A stretch of 64,000 bases of DNA from Cepaea nemoralis (Eukaryota > Mollusca > Gastropoda > Stylommatophora > Helicidae), in the NCBI GenBank assembly GCA_014155875.1, contig JACEFZ010011075.1, positions 70,650 through 134,649 of the forward strand. The letters are read 5' to 3'. Both the position numbers and the translations under genes were made by a program. Under the pieces are notes generated by a model that saw only the letters and a list, made by a program, of their open reading frames with translations, had not been told where the DNA came from and ran no database searches. Below, piece after piece: positions 1-11,020 of the stretch (within the stretch, counting starts at the first letter, position 1; the number at the start of each line of letters is the position of its first letter).

Positions 1-80
1 GAGGAGAGTATCCGAGCACTTATGGACTGAGTGGTTCGATGTGCAATGAGGATGTTCTGTCGACTAACTAACTAACTAAC
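1..80 (+). mobile_element. LINE-I 3' terminus (partial, runs in from the left edge)
   Basis: The first 49 bases code for the last 15 residues (ending SEHLWTEWFDVQ, stop at 47-49) of a LINE ORF2. The same C-terminus ends the larger copy at 20722-21516. The copy finishes in a short (CTAA)n-type tail at 62-80, also seen in the other copy. The family relative at 52090-53600 carries an RNase H domain, which places it with I/R1/Jockey-type LINEs; clade assignment is inference. Confidence 0.75.
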
Positions 81-317
81 TGAGGCGGCTCTTGCCCCTG
101 GGGAACACATACAGAGACTTGGAACCTCATGGGGCGACTCTTGCCCTTGGCGAACACATACAGAGACTTGGAACCTCAATGGGCCGGCTTTTGCCCTTGG
201 GGAACACATACAGGGACTTGGAACATCGTGGTGATTCCCTTGCCTTTGGGGAGCCGTGAGTCCTTAAAAGTAAGCAAATATTTAATACTCAGGGTCTCCC
301 CCCCCCCCCCCCCCCCC
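81..317. repeat. FamU repeat copy 1, left part, with ~49-bp tandem units and a poly-C tract
   Basis: About three and a half imperfect units of ~49 bp (81-255), each with a core like CTTGCCCYTGGGGAAC followed by ACATACAGRGACTTGG. The core matches modules at 14960-15010, 15310-15365, 60660-60715 and 61380-61425, so this is part of a dispersed repeat (FamU). It ends in poly-C (297-317), where GPIR-1 inserted. FamU resumes at 9518, shown by alignment to copy 2 around 15090-15170. An ORF over this stretch is a by-product of the repeat. Confidence 0.7.
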
Positions 318-2393
318 TGTCGTGTCCTCCTTTAAAGTGTCGTCCCTGGAGTGAAGAGAGTCAACACCCACATTCTAATATTTTACTCTTTTTCAATATC
401 TTGGAGAATCCACCAGCTTCCGTCCAACACACTCCATCAGCCTATGGACACCTTTTCCTATCACTCTCTCACTGTCGTACTATGCCCCCTCTCATATTTT
501 CCCAACGCAACATACTCAACAACTCTTGCTTCTAAAAATTAATAAAGATTAATTTATTAAAAGAAAAGTGTAACGTATATGAGACGTGTATGTGAAGAAA
601 ATGTGTGTCGTGTATTATAACATAAATGTATGTGTCAGCCCTCAAAGTTCAGGATCATAGTGTACACATCATGGCAAGGATCACACGACATCATTCGAGT
701 CAGTACGATAAACCTCACCGAAGTCGTATCCTTCTCTCCAGACATGTCCTCCTCCAGGAACTCTGATGACCATGAGATCTGAATCCCATGTAAATATAAT
801 CCGTGGAAAAAAACTATTATAGTTCCTAACACAACTGTTCCTAATAGTTTATAGAAACTCCGGCTTCATAATTCCGGCGCAGTGAAACAAACATGGAACA
901 CTGTCCTATGAACAAGACTTTTTGTCTCTTGCTAAATGTTCGCTAGTTCTCACTATTAAACAGTCAATGTATCTAGAATAAAATGGCTTGCTTTATTCAC
1001 TAGATATAGTCTGAAAGTTCTGATTTCCTTGATACGTGGAACAACTACACTTCAATGTTTGGTTTCATCTACTGTGAACATCAGTCCCTACTGATCTAGT
1101 TCCACATGGGCTGAACCTCCATCACTTCAGGTGTGTTAACGATTGGTATTCACTCATGTAGGATACATATACCATTACACTCCACCGAGCAATGTGTATT
1201 AACTTCTTCCGTTGCGAAAGTTGCTGGCCCATCTCTCTACATCATAATTTATCCGGGATCGGATGTTACATTGGGTCCGGGTTCTTCATTCCAACCAGAG
1301 GAACCTGTAAAATAAATCATACAACCGGTGATAGCCTCCCCGTCACTGATCTCTATTAGATGATCGTGGGCCATCGGCCTCGCTCAGAAAATACAGTGAA
1401 CCTGTCAGGGACAGATGAACTGACCACATAGGTTATCATCAAGCCAAGACAAGAAAAAAATCAGCAAACAGAATGCGGAACCCCGCCCACCAGGGACACC
1501 TACGGGAAGATCCCAATTATCCCTCCTTACTCAATTCTCAACTAGTAAAGCTTATCAACACTTCACTAATCTATTTTCAACTAACAGAGCTAATCATCAC
1601 ACTTTAGTTTTAACCAGGCTACAGTCTATATTAATTAGGCCTAAATAGACTATATTGACTACCTTAGGCAACACTGCAGTTAGATCAAATTACATCCACT
1701 CTTGCCATGACAGGCACGTGTAAAATTAAATTAACTCAATTCGCACACGGTAGACGTTTTCCCATCAGAACCACAGTGCCGAAGCACGTCTTCTAAAATC
1801 CAAGGTTTTCGATCAACTGTCCCATCTCCAATCATGGTTTTCTGGCAAACCCTCTAAAATTGGTCACGTGACATGGTTGATTGTCCTGCAGGTGTTATTT
1901 GGACATATCATCCATTGTCAAGAATCGATTTTCCCTGGCCTAGTCACTGTCAAAGTTGTCATCAGTTGTTTTGACTCCCCCAACAAACTAACGAGTTACT
2001 GTATGATCCCAACAACAGTTGCCAATAACAAGCCGTCAATCTTCTGTCGCCTGGTGACAATCACCGCTACCATTTCTGTTTGATGTCGCGAAACTCTATT
2101 GACAGACGGACTGTTTCCTGTCCTTAGCTGGCAATTCCGGTTGTCTATTACTGTTGATAAACTGTCAAAGCGATGTATGCATTCATCTCACTTCCGAATG
2201 TTCCTATTTCTGTTGACCAGATGTAAACGTACAGCTGTTATTTATGCCCGACCTGTTTGGGAACACGTGTAGCCACAACTATGAATGTTTTCTCTGTATT
2301 AGTTGAAACAATTGTCGCTTAGCAGATCGTCCGTTTAATCAGAAATCCTCTATAATAATCACCGGGTTAAACTCAAGGTTTTATTTTGTGACA
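318..2393 (-). repeat. GPIR-1 3' LTR (element orientation)
   Basis: 2076 bp, beginning TGTCGTGTCC and ending TTTGTGACA on the plus strand. About 318-1780 matches the other LTR with roughly seven differences by eye. Beyond 1780 the pair diverges, and about 2005-2280 is hardly alignable before similarity returns over the last ~105 bp. On the minus strand the divergent part is U3, where promoter elements normally lie. The short ORFs inside are not genes. Confidence 0.93.
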
Positions 2394-2457
2394 TAGGCCC
2401 CCTCTTAAGAGAGTAGTCCATCTCACTCTTCTCCACCGTGAGTTTAATCCAGATGAT
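2394..2457 (-). promoter_or_regulatory. GPIR-1 polypurine tract and 3' spacer
   Basis: Read on the minus strand, AAGAGGGGG (2398-2406) lies four bases before the 3' LTR, the place for the plus-strand primer of reverse transcription. GPIR-2 has the same tract with one more G at 32291-32300, which links the two elements. The spacer from the gag-pol stop to the LTR is only 64 bp. Confidence 0.8.
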
Positions 2458-5400
2458 TCATTCTTCTTCTTCAGGAGCTGGGTGTCTTGACAAGAAATCC
2501 GCTCCAACATTTTCCTTCCCAGGAATGTACTCCACTGTGAAGTTATAGGGTTGAAGTAACAACGACCACCGCATCAAACGGGCGTTGAGCTTCTGAGAAG
2601 TAGCCAGGAACATCAGGGGCTGATGATCCGACTGAACTCGAAACTTAACTCCATACAAATATGGCTGGAATTTTTGCACTGCCCATACGAGAGACAAGCA
2701 CTCTCTCTCGACAGTTGAATAATTCCTCTCCGCCTGTAGAAGTTTCTTACTTGCGTATGCTACAGGTTTCAAAACCGAAGCATCGTCTTTTCCTTCCTGT
2801 AACAAGGCGGCTCCAATTCCAATCGCACTCGCATCCGTTCTCAACACAAAGGGTTTGGAAAGGTCAGGGAGCTGTAATACAGGTTTGCTGACCAAGGCCT
2901 CCTTTAACTGACTATAGGCATTCTCACATTCTGGTGTCCAAATGATTTGATCCGGGAGTCCCTTTTTCAAGGTTTCCGTCAATGGAGCTCCCAATTCAGT
3001 GAAATGTGGGATAAATTTGTGGTAGAACCCACACAACGAGAGAAAAGATCGCACATCCTTCTTCGTTTTTGGCCTTGGTGCATTTCTGATTTTCTCCAGG
3101 TTCTTCTCTTCTGGGACAATGTGTCCTGGAGTGATGGTGTGACCTAGAAATTCCAGAGTCTGGTAACCAATCATGCACTTGGTTGGACGAGCAGTAAGCC
3201 CTGCTTCCTTGAGTCTATTAAACACTCTCTCCAAGGATTGTAAGTGGTCATCCAAGCTGTCACTGGAAATCAGAATATCATCCATGAATGAGATGATGGA
3301 TGGATCCTGTAACGGATCTAGTAAAGTCCTCATCATGCGTGTAAACACACTAGGTGCATTGCTGAGTCCAAAGGGCATGACCTTGAATTCGTAGTGTCCA
3401 CTGGGTGTACTGAAAGCCAACAGTGGTCGAATCTCCGGTTTGACTGGTATCTGATAGTAACCCCGACTCAGATCCACCTTTGAAAAGTACCGAGCCTTAT
3501 GGAGCCTAGCGAATAGCTGAGTTGGATTCGGCAAAGGTTCCACCTGAAATTGTGTGTGACTGTTCAGAAGTCGGTAGTCTATATACAACCGGTGTTCTCC
3601 ACTTGGTTTCCGTAACAAAACTACCCCTGCATTGTATGGGGATGTGGATGGTGCAATCACGTCATCCTCCAGCAGTTTTTGTATTTCCTCCTCCAGGGCC
3701 TTTTCTTTAGAGAATGGCACTGGGTAAACCTTTTGGCGAACAGGCTCCTGTGTGGTCAAAGTCATCTCGAACTCAACCAACCTCGTTCGTCCTGGTTTAT
3801 CAGTCAGTATCTCCTTATGAGACTTGAGAACCTGGGTTATCCTTTCCCTCTCCTGGGAGGTCAGATCAGGGTTCACTTGCACATCCTTATAGGTTTCCTG
3901 GTGTACCAAGGGATATTCCCTGCCCTCGTTGGTTCCCCCTTCTGTCTCCACTGCAACTGCCATTGCCATGAGGTGAGCTGCCTTGTCTCCGGGTCTCTCT
4001 TCGTATTTCCGCAAGAGATTGATATGGAAAATCTTCGACTTTCCCCGGATCCGGATCTGATAGTTGGTTCTGGATATCACCCTTTCCACGGGAAATGGTC
4101 CTTGCCAACCTATCTCCAGTTTGTTGTTTCCCGTTGGGAGTAGCAACAAGACTTTATCTCCCACCTCTAGAGATCTTTCTTTAGACCTACGGTTGTAGTA
4201 AGCCGCATGTCTTTTCCTGGCCTTTTTCAAGTTTTGATTTGCCAGAGTCCATCCCTTGTGGAGTTTTTCTTTCAGTTCCTCCACGTATTTATAGGATGAG
4301 ATCACTTCTTCTGACGTCCCCTCTTCAGTCCAACTCCTCAACATGGCTTCCAACGGTCCTTTGATTGGACGACCAAACAGCAACGTAGCGGGTGGTAGTC
4401 CTGTTGAGCCATGAGGAACTTCCCGATAGGCAAAGAGTGCTGCTGGGATATATTCATCCCACCTATCAGGTTTTTCCTGCGCTAGTTTCCTGAGCATTGT
4501 CATCAACGTGCCGTTGAAACGCTCTACTTGTCCATTGGCTTGAGGGTGGTAAGGGCTGGTATGTATGTGGTTAGAGTGAAACACCCTAAATACCTCCTCC
4601 ATGAGTTTTCCACAAAACTGAGATCCATTGTCCGTCAGAATTTGATCCGGAAAGCCTAATCTGGTAAAGGCCTCCATCAGTGCGTCCGCCACTCGTTTCG
4701 AGTCAATCGTGGTCAACGGTATAGCCTCACCCCACATTGTACAGCAATCCACCATTGTGAGTATATACATGTTCCTCTTCCTAGTCCTGGGAAGTGGACC
4801 CACGATATCGATGGCTACCCTCTCGAAAGGAGAGTTCATGATGGGCATCTCACCCAACACCACCGGTGCTGTCCAGTGTTTCGGTGCCACCCTCTGGCAC
4901 TCAGGGCATGACTTCACATACCGACGCACATCATCTGTCATTCCCGGCCAATAGTAATGGCAGGAAATCCGCTGCATGGTGGCGGCAATACCCATGTGTC
5001 CACTAAAGGAGATGGTATGCCCCATATGAAGAATCTGGGACCGGTGAGCTTTCGGGACGACTAGCTGACCGTATAGGTTGTCTCCCCTTCCTGCTCTCCT
5101 GTAGAGTATCCTATTCTTCATGTAGTACTGCCCCCGTCCTGGTGGATCAGCACTTTTCTGCAGCTTTCTGTAGCAAGGACGTAAAGTATCATCCTCACTC
5201 TGGGCAGTTCGTAGCTCCCCCGGCATTGGGTTAGTCACAATTGCGTCTGCCTCTTCCGTTTTCGTCTGAGAGCGGGTCTGCATTGCTCCCATATGGATTG
5301 GCTCCCTGGGCATTCCCAGAAAGACATACCGGCAACCTAGGATTACTGGAAAAATGGGATCGGTCAATACAGCGGCCTTGATGGTGCCGGTGACGTACCT

Positions 5401-6990
5401 TGACCGAATCTCCACATTAGCAATGGGCAACTTCATGGTCACAGCACTCTTCTGTGCAGGCTGTATCTCCATGGTTTCACCTGTGAATTGTTCTGGATGT
5501 ACCAGATCCGCAGAAATCACGGCCTCCCCGTCCAGTCCTGTGTCGTATAAACACTCCACTTGACGACCGTTAACCTCTACCAATTCCACTACAGGTGGTT
5601 TTTCCTGGTCTGGAGTCTCTTCCTCGGCCTCGACCTGTTCGGTGGGCTCCACCTTAGGTTTCCCGGGGCACACGACGAATTGAGTGTCTCCTGACTTTCC
5701 CCTGCAGTCAATAGCATTGTGCGTGTTTGACTTGCATTGGTTGCACCATTTCCCTGTCCTAGATTTTCTAGTGCCGGACTTGAGTGAGCTCTCCTGGTGG
5801 CGAGCTTCCTTGTTGACCTTGGCATTTTCCGTGACAACCTCCTTGGAAGTCACTTGACATGCTGCGAAGTGAGGGTTCTTAGCCTTCGATTCGCAGTCCC
5901 TCGTATTGTGAGAGGGTGACTTACAAATTGAACACCACTTCTCCGACCACGGTCGTTTTGGTGTAGAGCTTGAAGTGCTCTTGCTTCCCTCCTTCTTCTT
6001 CTCTGAACTATCCTCTGATTTTTGCACATAAGGTTCCCACTTTTTGGTTCCTGAGTTTTTGGCTTTCTTCTTGTCATGTTTCTCTTGACTTTTGGTGTTG
6101 GTGGAAAGGTTTTCCCCTGCCTCCCCATGTACCTCGACGAACCGTTCTGCTAATTTAGTCACGAGGTCAATACGTTCCGCTCCTTGTTCTCCCAGGAACG
6201 TCCTGAGAGGTTTAGACATTTGCTTCTTCAGCTGGTCGACCACCATGAGCTCTTCCAGACTCTCATAGTCATGTGCAAACCCAGCCAAATCCATCCACTT
6301 GTGGAGATAAGATTTTAGACGCAAACTGTAGGCGGCAAACAACTCCCCCGGTTCTCGTTTCGCTGCTCGAAATTTTTTCCGGTAGGTATGTGACGTAACC
6401 TCGAATCGTTTCAGCAGAGCCGTCTTTAACTCGTCATAATTGTTCTCATGTCCTGGTGGCAGGCGAGAATAAACCTCGTATCCGGTCCCGCGTAAACCCT
6501 GGGATAGCTTAAGATTCCATTTGTTACGCTCCAGACCCATAGCAACTGACATAGCCTCGAAGCGTTGAAGGTACTGGTCAATCTTCTCTTTGTCCTCCTC
6601 GTAGACCGCTAAAGGAAACTTCATAGCATGGTACCCATGTCCACCTACTGGTGTTGAGCCTGGGATGGAGGAACCTCCAACTGCTCCCTCAGTTTCTCCC
6701 TTAGATTGACTCTTCAACTCGAGTTCCCTCATCCGGTACTCGTGCTCCCTTTTCTGAGCTTCTTGTTCAGCCTCTAATTTCCTAGCTGCTTGCTCAGCTT
6801 CAAATTTCCTAGCTGCTTGCTCAGCTTCCAATTTCTTAGCTGCTTGCTCAGCTTCCAATGTCTTAGCTGCTTGTTCCAACTCCATCCTTCTCAATTCCAA
6901 CTCGGCCTTTCGATCTTCCCTTTCTGCTTGACGATACTCTCTCTCCACTTCCTGTATGTAATCCGTTAGAGCAGAACCCGACAGTCCCAT
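2458..6990 (-). CDS. Gag-Pol polyprotein, Gmr1-like domain order
   Basis: 1510 codons without interruption. In order: a charged coiled coil (about residues 10-100) with four nine-residue repeats of the type AAKKLEAEQ; a SCAN-like/retrotransposon Gag domain (about 122-290); two CCHC-like knuckles, CSICKSPSHNTRDC (~353) and CNQCKSNTHNAIDC (~415); an aspartic protease with YDTGLDG (~480); integrase with an HHCC zinc module (H-x6-H then CPEC, ~655-700) and a DD35E core (D ~725, D in LTDNGSQF ~786, E in NGQVERFNG ~822), then a GPF-type C-terminal module (~967); reverse transcriptase (~1060-1245) with active site FMDD (Phe where Tyr is usual); RNase H (~1380-1500) with TDAS and QSDHQPL. There is no chromodomain. 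It would encode both particle and enzymes in one frame; no frameshift signal is needed. The start is the first Met after the leader; no better upstream start was seen. Confidence 0.95.
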   Translation of the reverse strand: MGLSGSALTDYIQEVEREYRQAEREDRKAELELRRMELEQAAKTLEAEQAAKKLEAEQAARKFEAEQAARKLEAEQEAQKREHEYRMRELELKSQSKGETEGAVGGSSIPGSTPVGGHGYHAMKFPLAVYEEDKEKIDQYLQRFEAMSVAMGLERNKWNLKLSQGLRGTGYEVYSRLPPGHENNYDELKTALLKRFEVTSHTYRKKFRAAKREPGELFAAYSLRLKSYLHKWMDLAGFAHDYESLEELMVVDQLKKQMSKPLRTFLGEQGAERIDLVTKLAERFVEVHGEAGENLSTNTKSQEKHDKKKAKNSGTKKWEPYVQKSEDSSEKKKEGSKSTSSSTPKRPWSEKWCSICKSPSHNTRDCESKAKNPHFAACQVTSKEVVTENAKVNKEARHQESSLKSGTRKSRTGKWCNQCKSNTHNAIDCRGKSGDTQFVVCPGKPKVEPTEQVEAEEETPDQEKPPVVELVEVNGRQVECLYDTGLDGEAVISADLVHPEQFTGETMEIQPAQKSAVTMKLPIANVEIRSRYVTGTIKAAVLTDPIFPVILGCRYVFLGMPREPIHMGAMQTRSQTKTEEADAIVTNPMPGELRTAQSEDDTLRPCYRKLQKSADPPGRGQYYMKNRILYRRAGRGDNLYGQLVVPKAHRSQILHMGHTISFSGHMGIAATMQRISCHYYWPGMTDDVRRYVKSCPECQRVAPKHWTAPVVLGEMPIMNSPFERVAIDIVGPLPRTRKRNMYILTMVDCCTMWGEAIPLTTIDSKRVADALMEAFTRLGFPDQILTDNGSQFCGKLMEEVFRVFHSNHIHTSPYHPQANGQVERFNGTLMTMLRKLAQEKPDRWDEYIPAALFAYREVPHGSTGLPPATLLFGRPIKGPLEAMLRSWTEEGTSEEVISSYKYVEELKEKLHKGWTLANQNLKKARKRHAAYYNRRSKERSLEVGDKVLLLLPTGNNKLEIGWQGPFPVERVISRTNYQIRIRGKSKIFHINLLRKYEERPGDKAAHLMAMAVAVETEGGTNEGREYPLVHQETYKDVQVNPDLTSQERERITQVLKSHKEILTDKPGRTRLVEFEMTLTTQEPVRQKVYPVPFSKEKALEEEIQKLLEDDVIAPSTSPYNAGVVLLRKPSGEHRLYIDYRLLNSHTQFQVEPLPNPTQLFARLHKARYFSKVDLSRGYYQIPVKPEIRPLLAFSTPSGHYEFKVMPFGLSNAPSVFTRMMRTLLDPLQDPSIISFMDDILISSDSLDDHLQSLERVFNRLKEAGLTARPTKCMIGYQTLEFLGHTITPGHIVPEEKNLEKIRNAPRPKTKKDVRSFLSLCGFYHKFIPHFTELGAPLTETLKKGLPDQIIWTPECENAYSQLKEALVSKPVLQLPDLSKPFVLRTDASAIGIGAALLQEGKDDASVLKPVAYASKKLLQAERNYSTVERECLSLVWAVQKFQPYLYGVKFRVQSDHQPLMFLATSQKLNARLMRWSLLLQPYNFTVEYIPGKENVGADFLSRHPAPEEEE

Positions 6991-7422
6991 TTCTTCCCCC
7001 TTTGCCTTAATTCTAACGTGCTTAGTTTAGGGGTGGCCATTATACAGAGAGGTAAGCCAGCAGGTTTAGTACAATATAACTGCAAATTACCATACAGATA
7101 TATGAACAAGTACTATAAATCTAGATATTACCACACATAGCACATTCACTCAGTGACAAGAGTAGAATCAGAACCACAGACCTATGCAGACGTGTGAAGT
7201 GTGAACAGGTAAGATATTAGTCCTAACCCCTATCCACATTCACTCTAGCTGGATTCTCCAATATGATATCTCCCTCTTATAACTAAGGATCCCGTGTCAA
7301 AAGACCCCGTTGTCAGAAGATCCCACTGTCAAAGGTTCCTTTTACGAGAGATCCCGCTGTCCAGGGATTCCGTTTACGAGAGATCCCGCTGTCCAAAGAT
7401 CCCGTTATCGAGCTCCCAATAA
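6991..7422 (-). other. GPIR-1 leader with candidate primer-binding site and ~18-bp tandem array
   Basis: 432 bp between the 5' LTR and gag. Next to the LTR the minus strand reads TTATTGGGAGCTCGATAACG. The TGGGAG, four bases in, is a candidate primer-binding site complementary to a tRNA 3' CCA end; the tRNA is not identified. Immediately downstream, at 7285-7412, are about seven degenerate 16-20-bp units related to GATCCCGCTGTCC. The rest is A+T rich without a recognisable gene. Confidence 0.55.
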
Positions 7423-9517
7423 TGTCGTGTCCTCCTTTAAAGTGTCGTCCCTGGAGTGAAGAGAGTCAACACCCACATTCTAATATTTTACTCTTTTTCA
7501 ATATCTTGGAGAATCCACCAGCTTCCGTCCAACACACTCCATCAGCCTATGGACACCTTTTCCTATCACTCTCTCACTGTCGTACTATGCCCCCTCTCAT
7601 ATTTTCCCAACGCAACATACTCAACAATTCTTGCTTCTAAAAATTAATAAAGATTAATTTATTAAAAGAAAAGTGTAACGTATATGAGACGTGTATGTGA
7701 AGAAAATGTGTGTCGTGTATTATAACATAAATGTATGTGTCAGCCCTCAAAGTTCAGGATCATAGTGTACACATCATGGCAAGGATCACACGACATCATT
7801 CGAGTCAGTACGATAAACCTCACCGAAGTCGTATCCTTCTCTCCAGACATGTCCTCCTCCAGGAACTCTGATGACCATGAGATCTGAATCCCATGTAAAT
7901 ATAATCCGTGGAAAAAAACTATTATAGTTCCTAACACAACTGTTCCTAATAGTTTATAGAAACTCCGGCTTCATAATTCCGGCGCAGTGAAACAAATATG
8001 GAACAATGTCCTATGAACAAGACTTTTTGTCTCTTGCTAAATGTTCGCTAGTTCTCACTATTAAACAGTCAATGTATCTAGAATAAAATGGCTTGCTTTA
8101 TTCACTAGATATAGTCTGAAAGTTCTGATTTCCTTGATACGTGGAACAACTACACTTCAATGTTTGGTTTCATCTACTGTGAACATCAGTCCCTACTGAT
8201 CTAGTTCCACATGGGCTGAACCTCCATCACTTCAGGTGTGTTAACGATTGGTATTCACTCATGTAGGATACATATACCATTAGACTCCACCGAGCAATGT
8301 GTATTAACTTCTTCCGTTGCGAAAGTTGCTGGCCCATCTCTCTACATCATAATTTATCCGGGATCGGATGTTACATTGGGTCCGGGTTCTTCATTCCAAC
8401 CAGAGGAACCTGTAAAATAAATCATATAACCGGTGATAGCCTCCCCGTCACTGATCTCTATTAGATGATCGTGGGCCATCGGCCTCGCTCAGAAAATACA
8501 GTGAACCTGTCAGGGACAGATGAACTGACCACATAGGTTATCATCAAGCCAAGACAAGAAAAAAAATCAGCAAACAGAATGCGGAACCCCGCCCACCAGG
8601 GACACCTACGGGAAGATCCCAATTATCCCTCCTTACTCAATTCTCAACTAGTAAAGCTTATCAACACTTCACTAATCTATTTTCAACTAACAGAGCTAAT
8701 CATCACACTTTAGTTTTAACCAGGCTACAGTCTATATTAATTAGGCCTAAATAGACTATATTGACTACCTTAGGCAACACTGCATTTAGATCAAATTACA
8801 TCCACTCTTGCCATGACAGGCACGTGTAAAATTAAATTAACTCAATTCGCACACGGTAGACGTTTTCCCATCAGAACCACAGTGCCGAAGCACGTCTTCT
8901 ACAATCCAAGGTTTGCGATCAACTCCCCATCTCCAATCATGGTTTTTTGGCCAAACCTCTAAAATTGGTCACGTGACATGGTTGTTTTCCTGCAGGTGTT
9001 ATTTGGACAATCATCCATTGTCAAGAATCGATTTTCCCTTGCCCAGTCACTGTCAAAGTTGTCATCACTTGTTTTGACTCCCCCAACAAACTAACGAGTT
9101 ACTGTATGATCCCAACAACAGTTTTCCCCAACCAGCTGCCAATCTCCTTTATGTCCGGAAACTATAAATTGACAGATGGACTGTTGTCTTCTGAGCTGAG
9201 TACTTCCGCTCTCAATCCAAATTGTTTATGAACTGTCAAAGCGATGTATGATTCAGCGCACTCACTTTCCCTACACCTCTGCAACTGTTAATTTTGCCCG
9301 ACATGTGATGGCCGACATCCGATTGTCACCATGATCCGACGGGTTCCATTTGTATACGAATGTTGACATTCTGTCCACCACATGTAAACACGTGCCGCTA
9401 CTAATATGAATGTTTTCTCTGTATTAGTTGAAACAATTGTGGCTTGCAGATAGTCCGTTTAATCAGAAAGCCTCTATAGTAATCAACTGGTTAAACTCAA
9501 GGTTTTATTTTGTGACA
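7423..9517 (-). repeat. GPIR-1 5' LTR (element orientation)
   Basis: 2095 bp with TGTCGTGTCC and TTTGTGACA ends. It is near-identical to 318-1780 over its first ~1.46 kb but carries a different sequence over about 9110-9400. In a fresh insertion both LTR U3 regions are copied from one template and should match, so the pair is a mosaic. Confidence 0.93.
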
Positions 9518-10494
9518 CCCGCCTCCCCCCACTTTTTTCCCCCTTCTTACTATGATGCATGCAATTATCTCTGTTTTTCAACATTATTATTATTATTTCA
9601 TTCAGGAAAATAAAAATTTGATGGGCCGGTTTCAGGCCATATACCGTCATAATAGAATGGATCTAGCTTCTCGGCATTTATCTTACCAGGGCCACATGCA
9701 GAGGCGGTCATCCAAATGACACACAGGGTCGTGGGACCTGATGGGACGGCTCTGACATCCTGAGGAACCTTCAGCCCTTATTGAAAATTTAAAAAAAAAA
9801 TTACAAATTAAAAACAATCGTTGTTCTTTGGGCAAACCCATATGAAAACCTTATTTCATATAAAACATTCAACATTTTTATACATACACCTACGAAAACA
9901 AACCACATGAAACAGAAGACAAGTAATTAAAATAGTGAAAGGGACATAACAACTTAACAGTTATTTCAAGGGACAATAATACGTGTAGTATGAATGTATT
10001 ATGTGATTTATATAATTGAGTATTTACCTTAATCTTTTAAACAATTTTCACATAAATTAGCGAGAATTATATCTGCATAAAGACCGCGATAATAATTTTA
10101 TGTTTTCTTCAAGATTTGAATAAAAGTAACACTTTATTTAAGATGTATGTGGATTTTATAAATTATTGTTCTATTTATCCTCTATATTACATTACATATT
10201 TTACCCCTTTATCTCTTTGAACAATATCTTCAAGCCTATACACGCTAACCAATTTTTGTCCGGCCTGTACAGGGCCAATAATCCTTAATATTCAGCACTT
10301 TGTTTGGTTACCCAATGCTGTTATCTTCATGCGTTGTTTAGGTTTCTCTCTCTCTCTCTCCCTCGCGCGTGCGTGCCCAAGCACACACCATGTATACCTT
10401 TTTTGCAATTTACTTTGTTGGGATGTCTAATGTGATTGCAAATTTTGTAGGTATTTACAAGATGTACCATTTTCAGAAAGCAAGAGTGAATGAG
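9518..10494 (+). repeat. FamU repeat copy 1, middle part
   Basis: From the end of GPIR-1 to the LINE-E insertion this aligns with copies 2 (15084-15785) and 4 (60611-61660): a TTATTATTATT/ATTCAGGAAAA stretch, a decayed U2-like segment (TAGCTTCTCGGCAT at 9664-9677), CTTACCAGGGCCACATGCAG, a GGGACCTGATGGG module, A-rich spacer, then A+T-rich sequence and a short (CT)n at 10347-10362 followed by a conserved stretch ending CAAGAGTGAATGAG. No coding capacity is evident. Confidence 0.7.
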
Positions 10495-10989
10495 TTACAA
10501 ACCTTTGAGAACAAAATTTTAAGACGCATCTTTGGATCCATTAGGGATACACAAAGTGGAGAGTGGAAAAGAAGAAGTAACAAAGACATTTATGATCTGT
10601 TTAAGTCCCCGCTAATCACTGGTATCATGAAGGCTAATAGACTACAATGGCTGGGGCATATAGAAAGAATGGAAGACAATAGGGAAACAAAACTCGCTTA
10701 CACTCAGGAAATAAATGACCGTAGACCCCGAGGTAGACCAAGAAGACGGTGGAGAGATAATACATGTACAGACCTACAAGCACTTGGAATCAACGACTGG
10801 CAAGAGAAGGTCCACCAGAGAGACGAATGGAGACAGATTGTATTTGCAGCAAAGAACCTCAATGGCTCGGAAAGCTGAAGAAGAAGAAGAAGAAGAAGAA
10901 GAAGAAGAAGAAGAAGAAGAAGAAGAAGAAGAAGAAGAAGAAGAAGAAGAAGAAGAAGAAGAAGAAGAAGAAGAAGAAGAAGAAGAAGA

Positions 10990-11020
<31 letters not shown>

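Larger units (their letters stand above)
318..9517 (-). mobile_element. GPIR-1: full-length Ty3/gypsy-type LTR retrotransposon with Gag-PR-IN-RT-RH order
   Basis: A 9.2-kb element lies on the minus strand between two ~2.1-kb direct repeats (318-2393 and 7423-9517) with TGTC...GACA termini. Between them is one open 1510-codon gag-pol frame, a purine tract beside the left LTR, and a short leader beside the right LTR. Integrase precedes reverse transcriptase, the reverse of ordinary Ty3/gypsy and the arrangement described for Gmr1-like elements. The target was a poly-C run inside FamU copy 1. The flanking five bases are ccccc on the left and cccgc on the right, so a 5-bp target duplication is plausible but not provable in this context. 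The intact frame and near-identical U3 3'/R/U5 parts of the LTRs indicate recent activity. Confidence 0.93.

Noticed and set aside
318..9517. Endogenous retrovirus with envelope gene
   Set aside because: Only 64 bp separate the pol stop from the LTR; no third frame with signal peptide or membrane anchor exists.
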